Made by a program: the position numbers and the translations under genes. Of a DNA stretch of 64,000 bases, positions 24,469-33,357 are shown in pieces. The notes below the pieces were generated by a model. That model had not been told where the DNA came from. It worked only from the letters and a program-made list of their open reading frames with translations, and made no database searches. How positions within the stretch are numbered: position 1 is the stretch's first letter; each line of letters begins with the position of its first letter. Source of the stretch: Rivibacter sp049446155 (GTDB taxonomy: Bacteria; Pseudomonadota; Gammaproteobacteria; Burkholderiales; Burkholderiaceae_C); contig NZ_JBMSEE010000011.1 in assembly GCF_049446155.1 (NCBI RefSeq), forward strand, positions 124,001 to 188,000, given 5' to 3'.

Positions 24469-26858
24469 CACACCCCCAGCGCCAGGTTGGCCTGCTCGAG
24501 CGCGCTCAACCCCGCCGTCTGCGCCGCGATCTGCCGCTCGCGCTCGACATTGCGGTCCAGCTGCGACTTGCCCGACAGGTACTGCACCGGCCACAGCAGG
24601 CCCGGCGCCTCGGTCACGCCCAGGCGCGCGGCCTCGTTGAGCGTCCAGGCCGGGTTCGCGAGGTGCGGCCGCGCGATCGCGCACAGGTCGGCGCGGCCGG
24701 CGGCGATGATGCCGTTGACCTGGTCGGCCTCGGTGATCGCGCCGACCGCCATCGTCGCGATGCCGACCTCGTTGCGGATCGCTTCCGCGAACGGCGTCTG
24801 GTAGAGGCGGCCGTAGACCGGCTTTTGCGCCTTGCTGACCTGGCCGCTGGAAACGTCGATCAGGTCGCAACCCGCGGCCTTGAAGGCGCGCGCGATCTCG
24901 ATCGCGTCGTCCGGCGTGTTGCCGCCGGGCACCCAGTCGTGCGCCGAGACGCGCACCGACATCGGCCGCTCGGCCGGCCAGACCTTGCGCATCGCCTCGA
25001 ACACCTCGAGCGGGAAGCGCAGCCGGTTGGCGAGCGAGCCGCCGTATTCGTCCGTGCGCTGGTTCGTGAGCGGCGACAGGAAGGCCGAGAACAGGTAGCC
25101 GTGCGCGCAGTGCAGCTCCAGCCAGTCGAAGCCGGCCTCGGCGCCGCGCCAGGCGGCGGTCACGAACTCGGCGACGATGCGGTCCATGTCGGCCCGCGTC
25201 ATCGCACGCGACCAGTCGCTGACGCCGTCGAGGTACTGCTGCGGCGAGGCCGACAGCAGCGGCCAGTTGCCCTCCTTCAAGGGCAGGTCCTCGCCCTCCC
25301 AGGGCACGCGGGTCGAGCCCTTGGGGCCGCTGTGGCCCAACTGCAGCGCGATCTTGGCGCGCGTGCCGCCATGCACGAAATCGACGATGCGCGTCCAGGC
25401 CGCCTGCTGCGCGTCGCTCCACAAGCCGGTGCAGGCCGGCGTGATGCGCGCGTCGGGCGAGGGACAGGTCATCTCGGTGAACACCAGGCCGGCGCCGCCG
25501 AGCGCGCGTGCCCCGAGATGCACGAGGTGGTGGTCGGTCGGCAGGCCGTCGACCGCCGAATACTGCGCCATCGGCGAGACGACCACGCGGTTGGCGAGCG
25601 TGAGGCCGCGCAGCTTGAAGGGCGTGAGCATCGGCGGCGGCGCCTTGGCCGCTGCCGCGCTCGCGGCGGGCGCATCGGCCTGCGCGGCCGCCTTCTCGGC
25701 GACCCACGACTCCAGCTCGGCCACATAGCTGGCGTCGCGCACGCGCAGGTTCTCGTGAGAGATGCGCTGCGAGCGCGTGAGCAGCGAGTACGCGAACTGC
25801 TCGGGCGCGAGTCGCGCGTGGCGCTCGACGTTCTCGAACCATTCGGTCGAGTTGCGCGCGGCGTTCTGGATCTTCAGCACCTCGACGCTGCGCACCGCTT
25901 CGTAGCGGGCAAGCGCCGCGCGAAGGTCGCCGCGGTGCGCCTCGATCTCGGCCGCGAGGTCGATCGCGTCCTCCAGCGCGAGCTTGGTGCCCGAGCCGAT
26001 CGAGAAGTGCGCGGTGTGCGCGGCGTCGCCCATCAGCACGACCGGCCGGTTGCCGCCCGGCCCGCCTTCGTGGTGTACCCAGCGCCTGCAGACCACGCGC
26101 GGGAAGCGGATCCACTGCGCCGAGCCGCGCAGGTGGGCGGCGTTGGAGATCAGCTTATGGCCTTCGAGCACGTCGGCGAACAGGCGCTCGCAGAACGCGA
26201 TGCTCTCGTCCTTCTCCATCTGCTCGAGGCCGGCCGCGCGCCACACGGGCTCGGGCGTCTCGACGATGAAGGTGGAATGCGTCTGGTCGAAACGGTAGGC
26301 GTGGGCCTGGAACCAGCCGTGCGGCGTGTGCTGGAAGTCGAAGGTGAAGGCCTCGAACAGCCGCGTCGTGCCCAGCCACACGAAGCGGCAGCGGCGCAGG
26401 TCGACGTCGGGCTCGAAGGTCTGCGCGTACTTCTGGCGGATGCGGCTGTTCAGGCCGTCGCTGGCGATGATGAGGTCGGCGTCGATGGCCGCATCGTCGA
26501 TCTCGGTCTCGAAGCGCAGCTCGACGCCGAGTTCCAGGCAGCGCTCCTGCAGGATGTTGAGCAGGCGCTTGCGGCCGATGCCGCAGAAGCCATGGCCGCC
26601 GGAGCGGATGCGCCGACCCTGGAAGCGCACCTCGATGTCGTCCCAGTGGTTGAAGGCGTCGAGGATCTTCTGCGCGGTGGGCGCGTCGGCGCGCTGCAGC
26701 GCGCCCAGGGTCTGGTCGGAGAAGACGACGCCCCAGCCGAAGGTGTCGAACGGCCGGTTGCGCTCGACCACGACGACCTCGCGCGACGGGTCGGCCTTCT
26801 TCATCAGCAGCGCGAAATACAGCCCCGCGGGGCCGCCGCCGATGCAGGCGATGCGCAT
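24468..26858 (-). CDS. abmA: 2-aminobenzoyl-CoA monooxygenase/reductase (bifunctional flavoprotein)
   Basis: A protein of 796 residues in two parts. Residues 1-390 form an aromatic-ring FAD monooxygenase (IGGGPAGLYFALLMKK at the start; GDAAHTAHFSIGSGTKLALEDA near 290). Residues 412-760 form an old-yellow-enzyme-type flavin reductase (TPFKLRGLTLANRVVVSPMAQYSA, HCAHGYLFSAFLSPLTNQRTDEYGGS, RADLCAIARPHLANP). This fusion hydroxylates and then reduces the ring of 2-aminobenzoyl-CoA in Azoarcus evansii. Salicylyl-CoA 5-hydroxylase is a relative. The divergent kyn genes favour anthranilate as the substrate source. Confidence 0.87.
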   Translation of the reverse strand: MRIACIGGGPAGLYFALLMKKADPSREVVVVERNRPFDTFGWGVVFSDQTLGALQRADAPTAQKILDAFNHWDDIEVRFQGRRIRSGGHGFCGIGRKRLLNILQERCLELGVELRFETEIDDAAIDADLIIASDGLNSRIRQKYAQTFEPDVDLRRCRFVWLGTTRLFEAFTFDFQHTPHGWFQAHAYRFDQTHSTFIVETPEPVWRAAGLEQMEKDESIAFCERLFADVLEGHKLISNAAHLRGSAQWIRFPRVVCRRWVHHEGGPGGNRPVVLMGDAAHTAHFSIGSGTKLALEDAIDLAAEIEAHRGDLRAALARYEAVRSVEVLKIQNAARNSTEWFENVERHARLAPEQFAYSLLTRSQRISHENLRVRDASYVAELESWVAEKAAAQADAPAASAAAAKAPPPMLTPFKLRGLTLANRVVVSPMAQYSAVDGLPTDHHLVHLGARALGGAGLVFTEMTCPSPDARITPACTGLWSDAQQAAWTRIVDFVHGGTRAKIALQLGHSGPKGSTRVPWEGEDLPLKEGNWPLLSASPQQYLDGVSDWSRAMTRADMDRIVAEFVTAAWRGAEAGFDWLELHCAHGYLFSAFLSPLTNQRTDEYGGSLANRLRFPLEVFEAMRKVWPAERPMSVRVSAHDWVPGGNTPDDAIEIARAFKAAGCDLIDVSSGQVSKAQKPVYGRLYQTPFAEAIRNEVGIATMAVGAITEADQVNGIIAAGRADLCAIARPHLANPAWTLNEAARLGVTEAPGLLWPVQYLSGKSQLDRNVERERQIAAQTAGLSALEQANLALGV

Positions 26859-26909
26859 GGGAGTGATCCTTTCCCGCGGCCGCCTCCGAAACAGAGCTGG
26901 CGCCGCGAC

Positions 26910-26938
26910 TTGTGGGATTGAATTTAGAAGTGTATTGT
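26910..26938 (+). promoter_or_regulatory. Candidate kynBUA promoter
   Basis: TTGTGG (26910-26915), a 17-base spacer and TATTGT (26933-26938) on the plus strand lie in the only AT-rich patch between the two operons. The promoter overlaps the opposing promoter of the anthranilate operon almost completely. Confidence 0.45.
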
Positions 26939-26949
26939 TTAGGTGTCAA
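26921..26949 (-). promoter_or_regulatory. Candidate promoter of the 2-aminobenzoate operon
   Basis: On the minus strand a perfect TTGACA -35 (26949-26944) is followed by a 17-base spacer and TAAATT (26926-26921). It lies about 65 bases upstream of the monooxygenase/reductase ATG. It is the best sigma-70-like promoter in the window. Confidence 0.65.
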
Positions 26950-27016
26950 GCATATTTCCACGGCCTTCCGGCCCCCGCAGCGCGGTGCTACCGTGCGCCC
27001 TTGTCGTGAGCAAGAC

Positions 27017-27658
27017 GTGAGCAAGACCTTCCAGCTCTGGGACATTTCCCCGCCGGTGCACGCCGGCGCGCCGGTGTTCCCCGGCGACACGCCCTACTCG
27101 CAGCGCTGGGCCGCCGAGATCGGCCCCGGCTGCCCGGTCAACGTCAGCGCGATCACGCTGAGCCCGCACGTCGGCGCGCATGCCGACGCGCCGCTGCACT
27201 ACGACCCGGCGGGCGCCGCGATCGGCGCGCTCGAGCTCGCGCCCTTTCTCGGCCGCTGCCGCGTGATCCACGCGATCGGCGCGGCGCCGCTGGTGCGGCC
27301 CGAGCACATCGCGCATGCGCTCGGGCCCGACCTGCCGCCGCGCGTGCTGGTGCGCACCTACGCGAAAGCGCCGCTGGAGCGCTTCGACGACGCGCTGACG
27401 GCCTACGCGCCCGAGACCATCGAGCAGCTCGCCGACCGCGGCGTGGTGCTGGTCGGCATCGACACCGCGAGCATCGACCCGGCGTCGAGCAAGACGCTCG
27501 ACAGCCACCAGGTGATCCGCCGTCGCGGCCTGCGCGTGCTCGAGAACCTGGTGCTCGACGACGTGCCCGAAGGCGACTACGAGCTGATCGCGCTGCCGCT
27601 CAAGCTCGTGACCTGCGACGCTTCTCCCGTGCGTGCCGTGCTGCGCCCATTGCCCTGA
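27017..27658 (+). CDS. kynB: Arylformamidase (kynurenine formamidase)
   Basis: A cyclase-family metal hydrolase of 213 residues that converts N-formylkynurenine to kynurenine. Typical sequence includes LWDISPPVHAGAPVFPGDTPYSQRW and the metal motif HVGAHADAPLH; VGIDTASIDP and the terminal VTCDASPVRAVLRPL are also typical of KynB. I chose the GTG at 27017. An identical GTGAGCAAGAC 11 bases upstream is out of frame. It is followed by kynU after 7 bases. Confidence 0.93.
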   Translation: MSKTFQLWDISPPVHAGAPVFPGDTPYSQRWAAEIGPGCPVNVSAITLSPHVGAHADAPLHYDPAGAAIGALELAPFLGRCRVIHAIGAAPLVRPEHIAHALGPDLPPRVLVRTYAKAPLERFDDALTAYAPETIEQLADRGVVLVGIDTASIDPASSKTLDSHQVIRRRGLRVLENLVLDDVPEGDYELIALPLKLVTCDASPVRAVLRPLP

Positions 27659-27665
27659 GGTTTTC

Positions 27666-28946
27666 ATGATCCCGACCACCCGAGAACAAGCCCTCGCGCT
27701 CGACGCGCAGGACCCGCTGCACGGCCTGCGCGCCAACTTCACGCTGCCCGCCGGCGTGATCTACCTCGACGGCAACTCGCTCGGTGTGCTGCCCGCGGCC
27801 ACCCCGGCGCGCGTGGCGCAGGTGGTGTCCGACGAATGGGGCCGCGACCTGATCAAGAGCTGGAACACCGCCGGCTGGATCGAGCTGCCGCAGCGCGTGG
27901 GCGACAAGATCGCGCGCCTGGTCGGCGCCGGCCCCGGCGAGCTGGTCGCCGCCGACTCGACCTCGGTGAACCTCTACAAGGTGCTGCACGCGGCCGCGGC
28001 GATCCAGCGCGCCGACCACCCCGGCAAGACGGTCATCCTCTCCGAGCGCAGCAACTTCCCGACCGACCTCTACATCGCCGAGTCGTTGGCGCGCGAGATG
28101 GGCTTCACGCTCGCGCTGGCCGACACGCCCGAAGCGGTCGAGCAGCGGCTCGACGAGCGCGTCGCGGTGCTGATGCTCACGCAGGTGAATTACCGCACCG
28201 GCGCGCTGCACGACATGGCCGCGCTGACCGCGCGGGCGCATGCCGTGGGCGCGCTGACGATCTGGGACCTGTGCCACAGCGCCGGCGCGCTGCCGGTCGA
28301 GCTCAAGGCCTGCGGCGCCGACTTCGCGATCGGCTGCGGCTACAAGTACCTCAACGGCGGCCCCGGCGCGCCGGCCTTCGTCTGGGTGAACCCCAAGCAT
28401 GCCGACCGCTTCTGGCAGCCGCTGTCGGGCTGGATGGGCCACGCGGCGCCGTTCAAGTTCACGCCGGACTACCAGCCGGCGCCCGGCATCGCGCGCTACC
28501 TGTGCGGCACGCCGCAGGTGATCGGCATGGCCGCGCTCGAATGCGGCGTCGACAGCGTGCTCGCGGCCGAGCCCTTGGGCGGGCTGACCGCGCTGAGAGC
28601 GAAATCGATCGCGCTGACCGAGGCCTTCGCGGCGCTGGTCGAGCAGCGCTGCGAAGGGCACGGGCTCGCGGTCGTCTCGCCGCGCGAGGCCGCCCACCGC
28701 GGCTCGCAGGTCTGTCTCACGCGCAGCGAAGGTGCCTTCGCGATCGTGCAGGCGCTGATCGCACGCGGCGTGATCGGCGACTACCGCCAGGGCGACGAGC
28801 AGACACCCGACATCCTTCGCTTCGGCTTCACGCCGCTGTACATCGGCTTCGCCGAGGTGTGGGACGCGGTGGAGCAGCTGCGCCAGGTGATGGAAAGCCG
28901 TGAGTGGCAGCGCCCGGAGTTCAACCGCCGCCACGCCGTGACCTGA
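27666..28946 (+). CDS. kynU: Kynureninase
   Basis: A PLP enzyme of 426 residues that cleaves kynurenine to anthranilate and alanine. The sequence shows IYLDGNSLGVLP near the N-terminus, SFADST-like AADSTSVNLYK, LTQVNYRTGALHDM, WDLCHSAGALPVEL and the PLP-lysine segment GCGYKYLNGGPGAPAF. The product anthranilate is the expected substrate of the divergent CoA ligase. The ATG at 27666 is 7 bases after kynB, and kynA follows 9 bases later. Confidence 0.95.
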   Translation: MIPTTREQALALDAQDPLHGLRANFTLPAGVIYLDGNSLGVLPAATPARVAQVVSDEWGRDLIKSWNTAGWIELPQRVGDKIARLVGAGPGELVAADSTSVNLYKVLHAAAAIQRADHPGKTVILSERSNFPTDLYIAESLAREMGFTLALADTPEAVEQRLDERVAVLMLTQVNYRTGALHDMAALTARAHAVGALTIWDLCHSAGALPVELKACGADFAIGCGYKYLNGGPGAPAFVWVNPKHADRFWQPLSGWMGHAAPFKFTPDYQPAPGIARYLCGTPQVIGMAALECGVDSVLAAEPLGGLTALRAKSIALTEAFAALVEQRCEGHGLAVVSPREAAHRGSQVCLTRSEGAFAIVQALIARGVIGDYRQGDEQTPDILRFGFTPLYIGFAEVWDAVEQLRQVMESREWQRPEFNRRHAVT

Positions 28947-28955
28947 AAGACGACG

Positions 28956-29804
28956 ATGAACGAACCGAAGAGCCCCGAACAGATCGTCGCCGACGAGCGC
29001 GCGCAGCTCGACTTCAGCCGCTCGATGAGCTATGGCGACTACCTGCAGCTCGACCAGGTGCTGAGCGCGCAAAAGCCGCTGTCGCCGGCGCACGACGAGC
29101 TGCTGTTCATCGTGCAGCACCAGACCTCCGAGCTGTGGATGAAGCTGATGCTGCACGAGCTGCGCGCCGCGATCGACGCGGTGGCGCGCGACGAGCTGCA
29201 GCCTGCGTTCAAGATGCTCGCGCGCGTCAGCAAGATCATGGAGCAGCTGGTCCACGCCTGGGACGTGCTCGCGACGATGACGCCGCCCGAGTACTCGGCG
29301 ATCCGGCCCTACCTGGGCCCCAGCAGCGGCTTCCAGAGCTGGCAGTACCGCTGCATCGAGTTCAGCCTTGGCAACAAGAACCCGGCCATGCTCAAGCCGC
29401 ACGAGCACCGGCCCGAGCGCCTGGCCGAGGTGGAAGCGGCGTTCAAGGCACCCTCGCTCTACGACGAGGCGCTGCGCCTGCTCGCGCGCCGCGGCATTGC
29501 CGTGCCCGCCAGCCACACGCAGCGCGACTGGTCCCAGCCCTACGCCGCGAGCGACGCGGTCGAGCAGGCCTGGCTCACGGTCTACCGCGCGCCGAACGCG
29601 CACTGGGATCTCTACCAGCTCGGCGAGGAGCTGATGGACCTCGAAGACGCGTTCCGGCTCTGGCGCTTTCGCCACGTGACGACCGTCGAGCGCGTGATCG
29701 GCTTCAAGCGCGGCACCGGCGGCACCGGCGGCGTGAGCTACCTGCGCAAGATGCTCGACGTGGTGCTGTTCCCCGAGATCTGGAAGCTGCGCACGGACCT
29801 GTAG
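28956..29804 (+). CDS. kynA: Tryptophan 2,3-dioxygenase
   Basis: A haem dioxygenase of 282 residues that opens the indole ring of L-tryptophan to N-formylkynurenine. Family blocks are SMSYGDYLQLDQVL, IVQHQTSELWMKLMLHEL, GPSSGFQSWQYRCIEFSLGNK and the haem-ligand histidine region WRFRHVTTVERVIGFKRGTGGTGGVSYLRKML. It is the first step of the pathway, yet it is the last gene of the operon. The 3' end faces the histidine kinase gene. Confidence 0.95.
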   Translation: MNEPKSPEQIVADERAQLDFSRSMSYGDYLQLDQVLSAQKPLSPAHDELLFIVQHQTSELWMKLMLHELRAAIDAVARDELQPAFKMLARVSKIMEQLVHAWDVLATMTPPEYSAIRPYLGPSSGFQSWQYRCIEFSLGNKNPAMLKPHEHRPERLAEVEAAFKAPSLYDEALRLLARRGIAVPASHTQRDWSQPYAASDAVEQAWLTVYRAPNAHWDLYQLGEELMDLEDAFRLWRFRHVTTVERVIGFKRGTGGTGGVSYLRKMLDVVLFPEIWKLRTDL

Positions 29805-29814
29805 GCCGCGCCGC

Positions 29815-31233
29815 TCAGGCTCGCGTTCCCCGCCACGAGGGCAGCACCAGGTCGACGCGCAGGCCGCCCGCGGGCGCCGACGCCAAGCGCAGCTCGCCGT
29901 CGTGCAGCGCCGCAAGCTCCTGCACGATCGCGAGTCCGAGCCCGCTGCCCGAGACCGACTCGTCGAGCCGCGCGCCGCGCGCCAGCGCGCTCTCGCGGCG
30001 CTCCGACGCGATGCCCGGTCCGTCGTCGTCGATGGTGATGTGCAGGCGCGGCGGCCCGTCGCCGGGCAGGCGCGCGGCCGAAACCTCGACCGCACCGCGC
30101 GCCCACTTGCAGGCGTTGTCGAGCAGGTTGCCGACCATCTCGTGCAGGTCCTCGGCCTCGCCGGCAAACACCAGGCCAGGCTCGACGCGATCGGCCGCCA
30201 GCCGCAGGCCGCGGTCGGCGTGCACGCGCCCCATCACGCGCAACAGGCCATCGATGACCGGTGCCACCTCGGTGTGCACGCCCGGCACGCCGCGCGCCGC
30301 CGCGGCGCGCGCACGCGCGAGATGCCAGTCCACGTGCCGGCGCGCCAGGCCCGCCTGCTCGTCGACCAGCGCCGGCAGTTCGGCCAGCGCCGCGGGGCGC
30401 TGCCGCGCGCCGGCGGCGGCCTGCATCAGCGCCGCCAGCGGCGTCTTGAGCGCATGGGCGAGGTTGCCGGCGTGCGCGCGTGCGCGCGCCACGATCGCCG
30501 CATTGCGATCGAGCACGCCGTTGAAGTCGTCGACCAGCGGCTGGACCTCCGACGGGAAGCGCCCCGAAAGCCGTTGCGCCCGCCCTTCGCGCACGTCCAG
30601 CAGCGCGCGCTGCAGCGCGTGCAGCGGCGCCAGCCCGAGCGTCACCTGGGCCACCGCGACGACCAGCAGCAAGGCGCACAGCACGCCGAGCGATGCCGCG
30701 AGCACGCCGTCGAACCGCCGCGCCGCCGCCTGCGTCTCGCGCACGTCGGCGGCCACGAGCACGCGCCAGGGCGCACGCGCGGCACCGTCGATGCGCACCG
30801 AGCGCTCGACCAGCAGCAACGATGCGCCAGCGGGCCCGCGAACCTCGTGCACATGGACCTCGCCGTCGGCCGGACGGTCGGCCGGCACCGCGAGCTGCGC
30901 ATCCCACAGCGAACGCGAGCGCAGCGCAACGCGCCCCGACCCGCCCGCCGCCTCGTCGACCTGCCAGTACAGCCCCGAATAGGGCCGCTGCCAGCGCGGG
31001 TCGCTGAGCGCGGCCGGATCGAGCGTCGGCTCGCCCGCGCTTCCCGGCTCGACGGCCGCGACCACCTGGTCCAGCTGGGCCGTGAGCAGCTCGGCGAACT
31101 GCCGCGTGACGTGCTCGCGAAACAGGGCCGACAGCCACCACCCTGCCAGCAGCATCGCCGCCGCGACGGCGATCAGCGTCGCCGTCAGCAGGCGCCATCG
31201 CAGCGATCGCGGCCCTGTCGCGCGCGACGTCAT
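29815..31233 (-). CDS. Sensor histidine kinase (QseC/PhoQ-like)
   Basis: A membrane kinase of 472 residues with transmembrane segments near 13-35 and 178-200 flanking a periplasmic sensor of about 140 residues, then HAMP. The phosphorylated histidine is probably His260 (NLAHALKTPLAAL). ATP-binding boxes are NLLDNACKWA, DDDGPGI and GSGLGLAIV. Its start overlaps the response regulator stop by 4 bases. The nearby PepSY and cytochrome genes suggest an envelope or redox stimulus (inference). Confidence 0.9.
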   Translation of the reverse strand: MTSRATGPRSLRWRLLTATLIAVAAAMLLAGWWLSALFREHVTRQFAELLTAQLDQVVAAVEPGSAGEPTLDPAALSDPRWQRPYSGLYWQVDEAAGGSGRVALRSRSLWDAQLAVPADRPADGEVHVHEVRGPAGASLLLVERSVRIDGAARAPWRVLVAADVRETQAAARRFDGVLAASLGVLCALLLVVAVAQVTLGLAPLHALQRALLDVREGRAQRLSGRFPSEVQPLVDDFNGVLDRNAAIVARARAHAGNLAHALKTPLAALMQAAAGARQRPAALAELPALVDEQAGLARRHVDWHLARARAAAARGVPGVHTEVAPVIDGLLRVMGRVHADRGLRLAADRVEPGLVFAGEAEDLHEMVGNLLDNACKWARGAVEVSAARLPGDGPPRLHITIDDDGPGIASERRESALARGARLDESVSGSGLGLAIVQELAALHDGELRLASAPAGGLRVDLVLPSWRGTRA

Positions 31234-31892
31234 GGCGGCGTCGCGAGCCGATAACCCAGGCCGCGCACGGTCTCGATCGCCTGCGCCGGCAGCTTGCGCC
31301 GCAGGCGGGCGACGAACACCTCGATGGTGTTCGAGTCGCGGTCCAGGTCCTGCGCGTACAGGTGCTCGCTGAGCTCGGTTCGCGAGACGATCTGCCCGGG
31401 CCGATGCATCAGGTAGGCCAGCAGCCGGTACTCGTGCGCCGTCAGCGCAACGGTGCGCCCGTCCAGCGTCACGCGACCGGATCGCGTGTCCAGCGCGAGC
31501 GGGCCGCAGCGCAGCAGCGGCGATGCAACGCCCTGCGAACGGCGGATCAGCGCTCGCAGGCGGGCGAGCAGCTCCTCGGCGTGGAAGGGCTTGGTCAGGT
31601 AGTCGTCGGCGCCGGCGTCGATGCCGGCCACTTTCTCGTGCCAGCGGTCGCGCGCGGTCAGGATCAACACCGGCATCGTGCGCCCGGCGGCGCGCCAGCG
31701 TTGCAGCACCGTCATGCCGTCGACGAGCGGAAGCCCCAGGTCGAGCACGACCGCGTCGAATGGCTCGGTCTCACCCAGGTGCTGCGCATCGCGGCCGTCG
31801 TGCGCCACGTCGACCGCATAGCCTGCCTCCTCCAGCCCGGCGCGAAGCTGGCTGCCCAGGGTCGGGTCGTCCTCGGCCAGCAGGATCCTCAT
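31230..31892 (-). CDS. OmpR-family response regulator
   Basis: A regulator of 220 residues with a receiver domain (Asp51 in VVLDLGLP, acidic pair near 7-9, Lys in TKPF) and a C-terminal winged helix (LTAHEYRLLAYLMHRPGQIVSRTELSEHLYAQDLDRDSNTIEVFVARLRRKL). That sequence is close to the QseB/PmrA group. It overlaps the kinase and PepSY genes by 4 bases each. A 10-bp inverted repeat with 11-bp-spaced half sites lies upstream of the PepSY gene. Confidence 0.93.
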   Translation of the reverse strand: MRILLAEDDPTLGSQLRAGLEEAGYAVDVAHDGRDAQHLGETEPFDAVVLDLGLPLVDGMTVLQRWRAAGRTMPVLILTARDRWHEKVAGIDAGADDYLTKPFHAEELLARLRALIRRSQGVASPLLRCGPLALDTRSGRVTLDGRTVALTAHEYRLLAYLMHRPGQIVSRTELSEHLYAQDLDRDSNTIEVFVARLRRKLPAQAIETVRGLGYRLATPP

Positions 31893-32251
31893 CGGCGCGG
31901 CCCGAGCACTTGCGCTGTGCGCGCGTCGACCTCGAGCTTGCGCACCCGGCCGCCGGCTTCGAGCAGCTTCAGCTCGTAGATCCAGCGTCCGTCCTCGCGC
32001 TCGAGCTCGACCTCCAGCACCTGCCCCGGGTGGCTGCGTTGCACACGCTCCAGCAGCACCGGCAGCGGCAGCACCTCGCCGGCGCGCAGCGCCGCGAGGG
32101 CACGCTCGTGGTCGTCGCGCTCGCCGGCATGGGCCGCGGCCAGCAGGCAGGCCGCGGCCAGCGCGGCAGCCGCGACGCCTTGGACCGGCCGGCGCAGGCG
32201 GCGGATCGAAGGCGGGGCCGAGCGACCGGGGCACATGCCGCGATTGTTCAC
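31889..32251 (-). CDS. PepSY-domain periplasmic protein
   Basis: A protein of 120 residues with a hydrophobic signal segment (VAAAALAAACLLAAAHA) and a single PepSY domain (VLPLPVLLERVQRSHPGQVLEVELEREDGRWIYELKLLEAGGRVRKLEVDARTAQVL). PepSY proteins are periplasmic modulators often encoded with two-component systems. It is the first gene of the PepSY-regulator-kinase operon. The ATG at 32236 (MCPGRS) is an alternative start. Confidence 0.85.
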   Translation of the reverse strand: MNNRGMCPGRSAPPSIRRLRRPVQGVAAAALAAACLLAAAHAGERDDHERALAALRAGEVLPLPVLLERVQRSHPGQVLEVELEREDGRWIYELKLLEAGGRVRKLEVDARTAQVLGPRR

Positions 32252-32257
32252 CGCGAG

Positions 32258-32296
32258 GCTGAACGGCCGATGAACGCGCCGTTCAGCGTGGATTCA
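32258..32296. promoter_or_regulatory. Response-regulator binding site candidate between PepSY and cytochrome operons
   Basis: A perfect 10-bp inverted repeat (GCTGAACGGC at 32258-32267, GCCGTTCAGC at 32278-32287) has a 10-base spacer. Half-site TGAACG repeats directly at 32260 and 32271, and TTCA repeats at 32282 and 32293, both with the 11-bp period preferred by OmpR-family regulators. It sits in the divergent promoter region. Confidence 0.55.
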
Positions 32297-32353
32297 AGCG
32301 CTCGCTCGAAGAATCCCTGCACCGACCCTCGGGCCGCTCACGCAGGAGACGAC

Positions 32354-32791
32354 ATGCCACACCGCACCCCGCCGCGCGCCGGCGCCGCCACCGCCCGCAT
32401 GTCCGCCGCCGCGCTGCTGATCGCCCTCGGCTCGCTGGCGCCGGCGGCGCGGGCCGGCGACACGACGCCGCAGCAGCAACTCGCGCGCTTCGCCGCCGAG
32501 GCCGGCAGCCCCGGCCAGGCCGAGCGCGGTCGCGCGTTCTTCAGCGCCCGTCACGGGGGCCAGTGGTCGTGCGCCTCGTGCCACGGCGAGCCACCGCTTT
32601 CGCCGGGCAAGCACGCCAGCACCGGCAAGCCGATCCAGCCGCTGGCGCCGGCCGCCAACCCCGAGGCCTTCACCGATGCCGCGAAGGTCGACAAGTGGTT
32701 CCGCCGCAATTGCAAGGACGTGGTCCAGCGCGAATGCAGCGCCGCCGAGAAGGCCGACGTGCTGAGCTACCTGAGCAGCCTGAAGCGCTGA
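32354..32791 (+). CDS. DUF1924 c-type cytochrome
   Basis: An exported monohaem cytochrome of 145 residues. A Sec signal peptide (about 1-35, ending AARAG) is followed by one haem site CASCH in GGQWSCASCHGEPP and the DUF1924 pattern ADAAKVDKWFRRNCKDVVQREC...EKADVLSYLSSL. The frame is open further upstream, but the ATG at 32354 follows GCAGGAGACGAC. It is the first gene of a set with a diheme cytochrome, cytochrome b561 and rubredoxin, probably an electron-transfer chain. Confidence 0.87.
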   Translation: MPHRTPPRAGAATARMSAAALLIALGSLAPAARAGDTTPQQQLARFAAEAGSPGQAERGRAFFSARHGGQWSCASCHGEPPLSPGKHASTGKPIQPLAPAANPEAFTDAAKVDKWFRRNCKDVVQRECSAAEKADVLSYLSSLKR

Positions 32792-32813
32792 AGCCACCGC
32801 AGGAGAGTCTTCG

Positions 32814-33323
32814 ATGAACAGCGTCTCCTTCCTTCGCCCGGCCCTCGCGGCCCTGATCGGCGCGGCCTTCGCCACCTTGGCGCCGGCCGGCGAGTCAGGC
32901 TCGATGCCGGCCTCCGTGCCGCCGGCCTACACGCGCGAGTGCGCCTCCTGCCACGTCGCCTACCCGCCGGGCCTGCTGCCGGCGGCGTCGTGGCAGCGCC
33001 TGATGACCGGTCTGGACCGGCATTTCGGCTCGGATGCCTCGCTCGACCCCGACACCGTGCGGCAGCTGTCGATCTGGCTGCAGGCCCACGCCGGCAGCGC
33101 GCGGCGCATGCGCGAAGCGCCGCCGCAGGACCGCATCACGCGTTCCGCGTGGTTCAGGCGCGAGCACGCCGAGATCGCACCCGCCGTCTGGTCGCTGCCC
33201 TCGGTCAGGAGCCCGGCGAACTGCGCCGCCTGCCACGTCGGCGCCGACCGCGGCGTCTTCGACGAGGACGAGCTGCGTTTCCCGGCGGGCCTGGACAGGC
33301 GCGACCGCCGCGCCTGGCAGTGA
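32814..33323 (+). CDS. Diheme cytochrome c (DHC family)
   Basis: A periplasmic protein of 169 residues with a signal peptide and two haem motifs: CASCH near residue 42 (YTRECASCHVAYPPGLLPAASWQRLM) and CAACH near 138 (SPANCAACHVGADRGVFDEDELRFP). This is the pattern of the DHC family that partners the oxygen-binding SHP/DUF1924 cytochromes in Rhodobacter-type systems. It lies 22 bases after the DUF1924 gene and 34 before the cytochrome b gene. Confidence 0.88.
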   Translation: MNSVSFLRPALAALIGAAFATLAPAGESGSMPASVPPAYTRECASCHVAYPPGLLPAASWQRLMTGLDRHFGSDASLDPDTVRQLSIWLQAHAGSARRMREAPPQDRITRSAWFRREHAEIAPAVWSLPSVRSPANCAACHVGADRGVFDEDELRFPAGLDRRDRRAWQ

Positions 33324-33357
33324 ACGAACGCCCTGAACCCCTTGCGAGGAGGACCGC

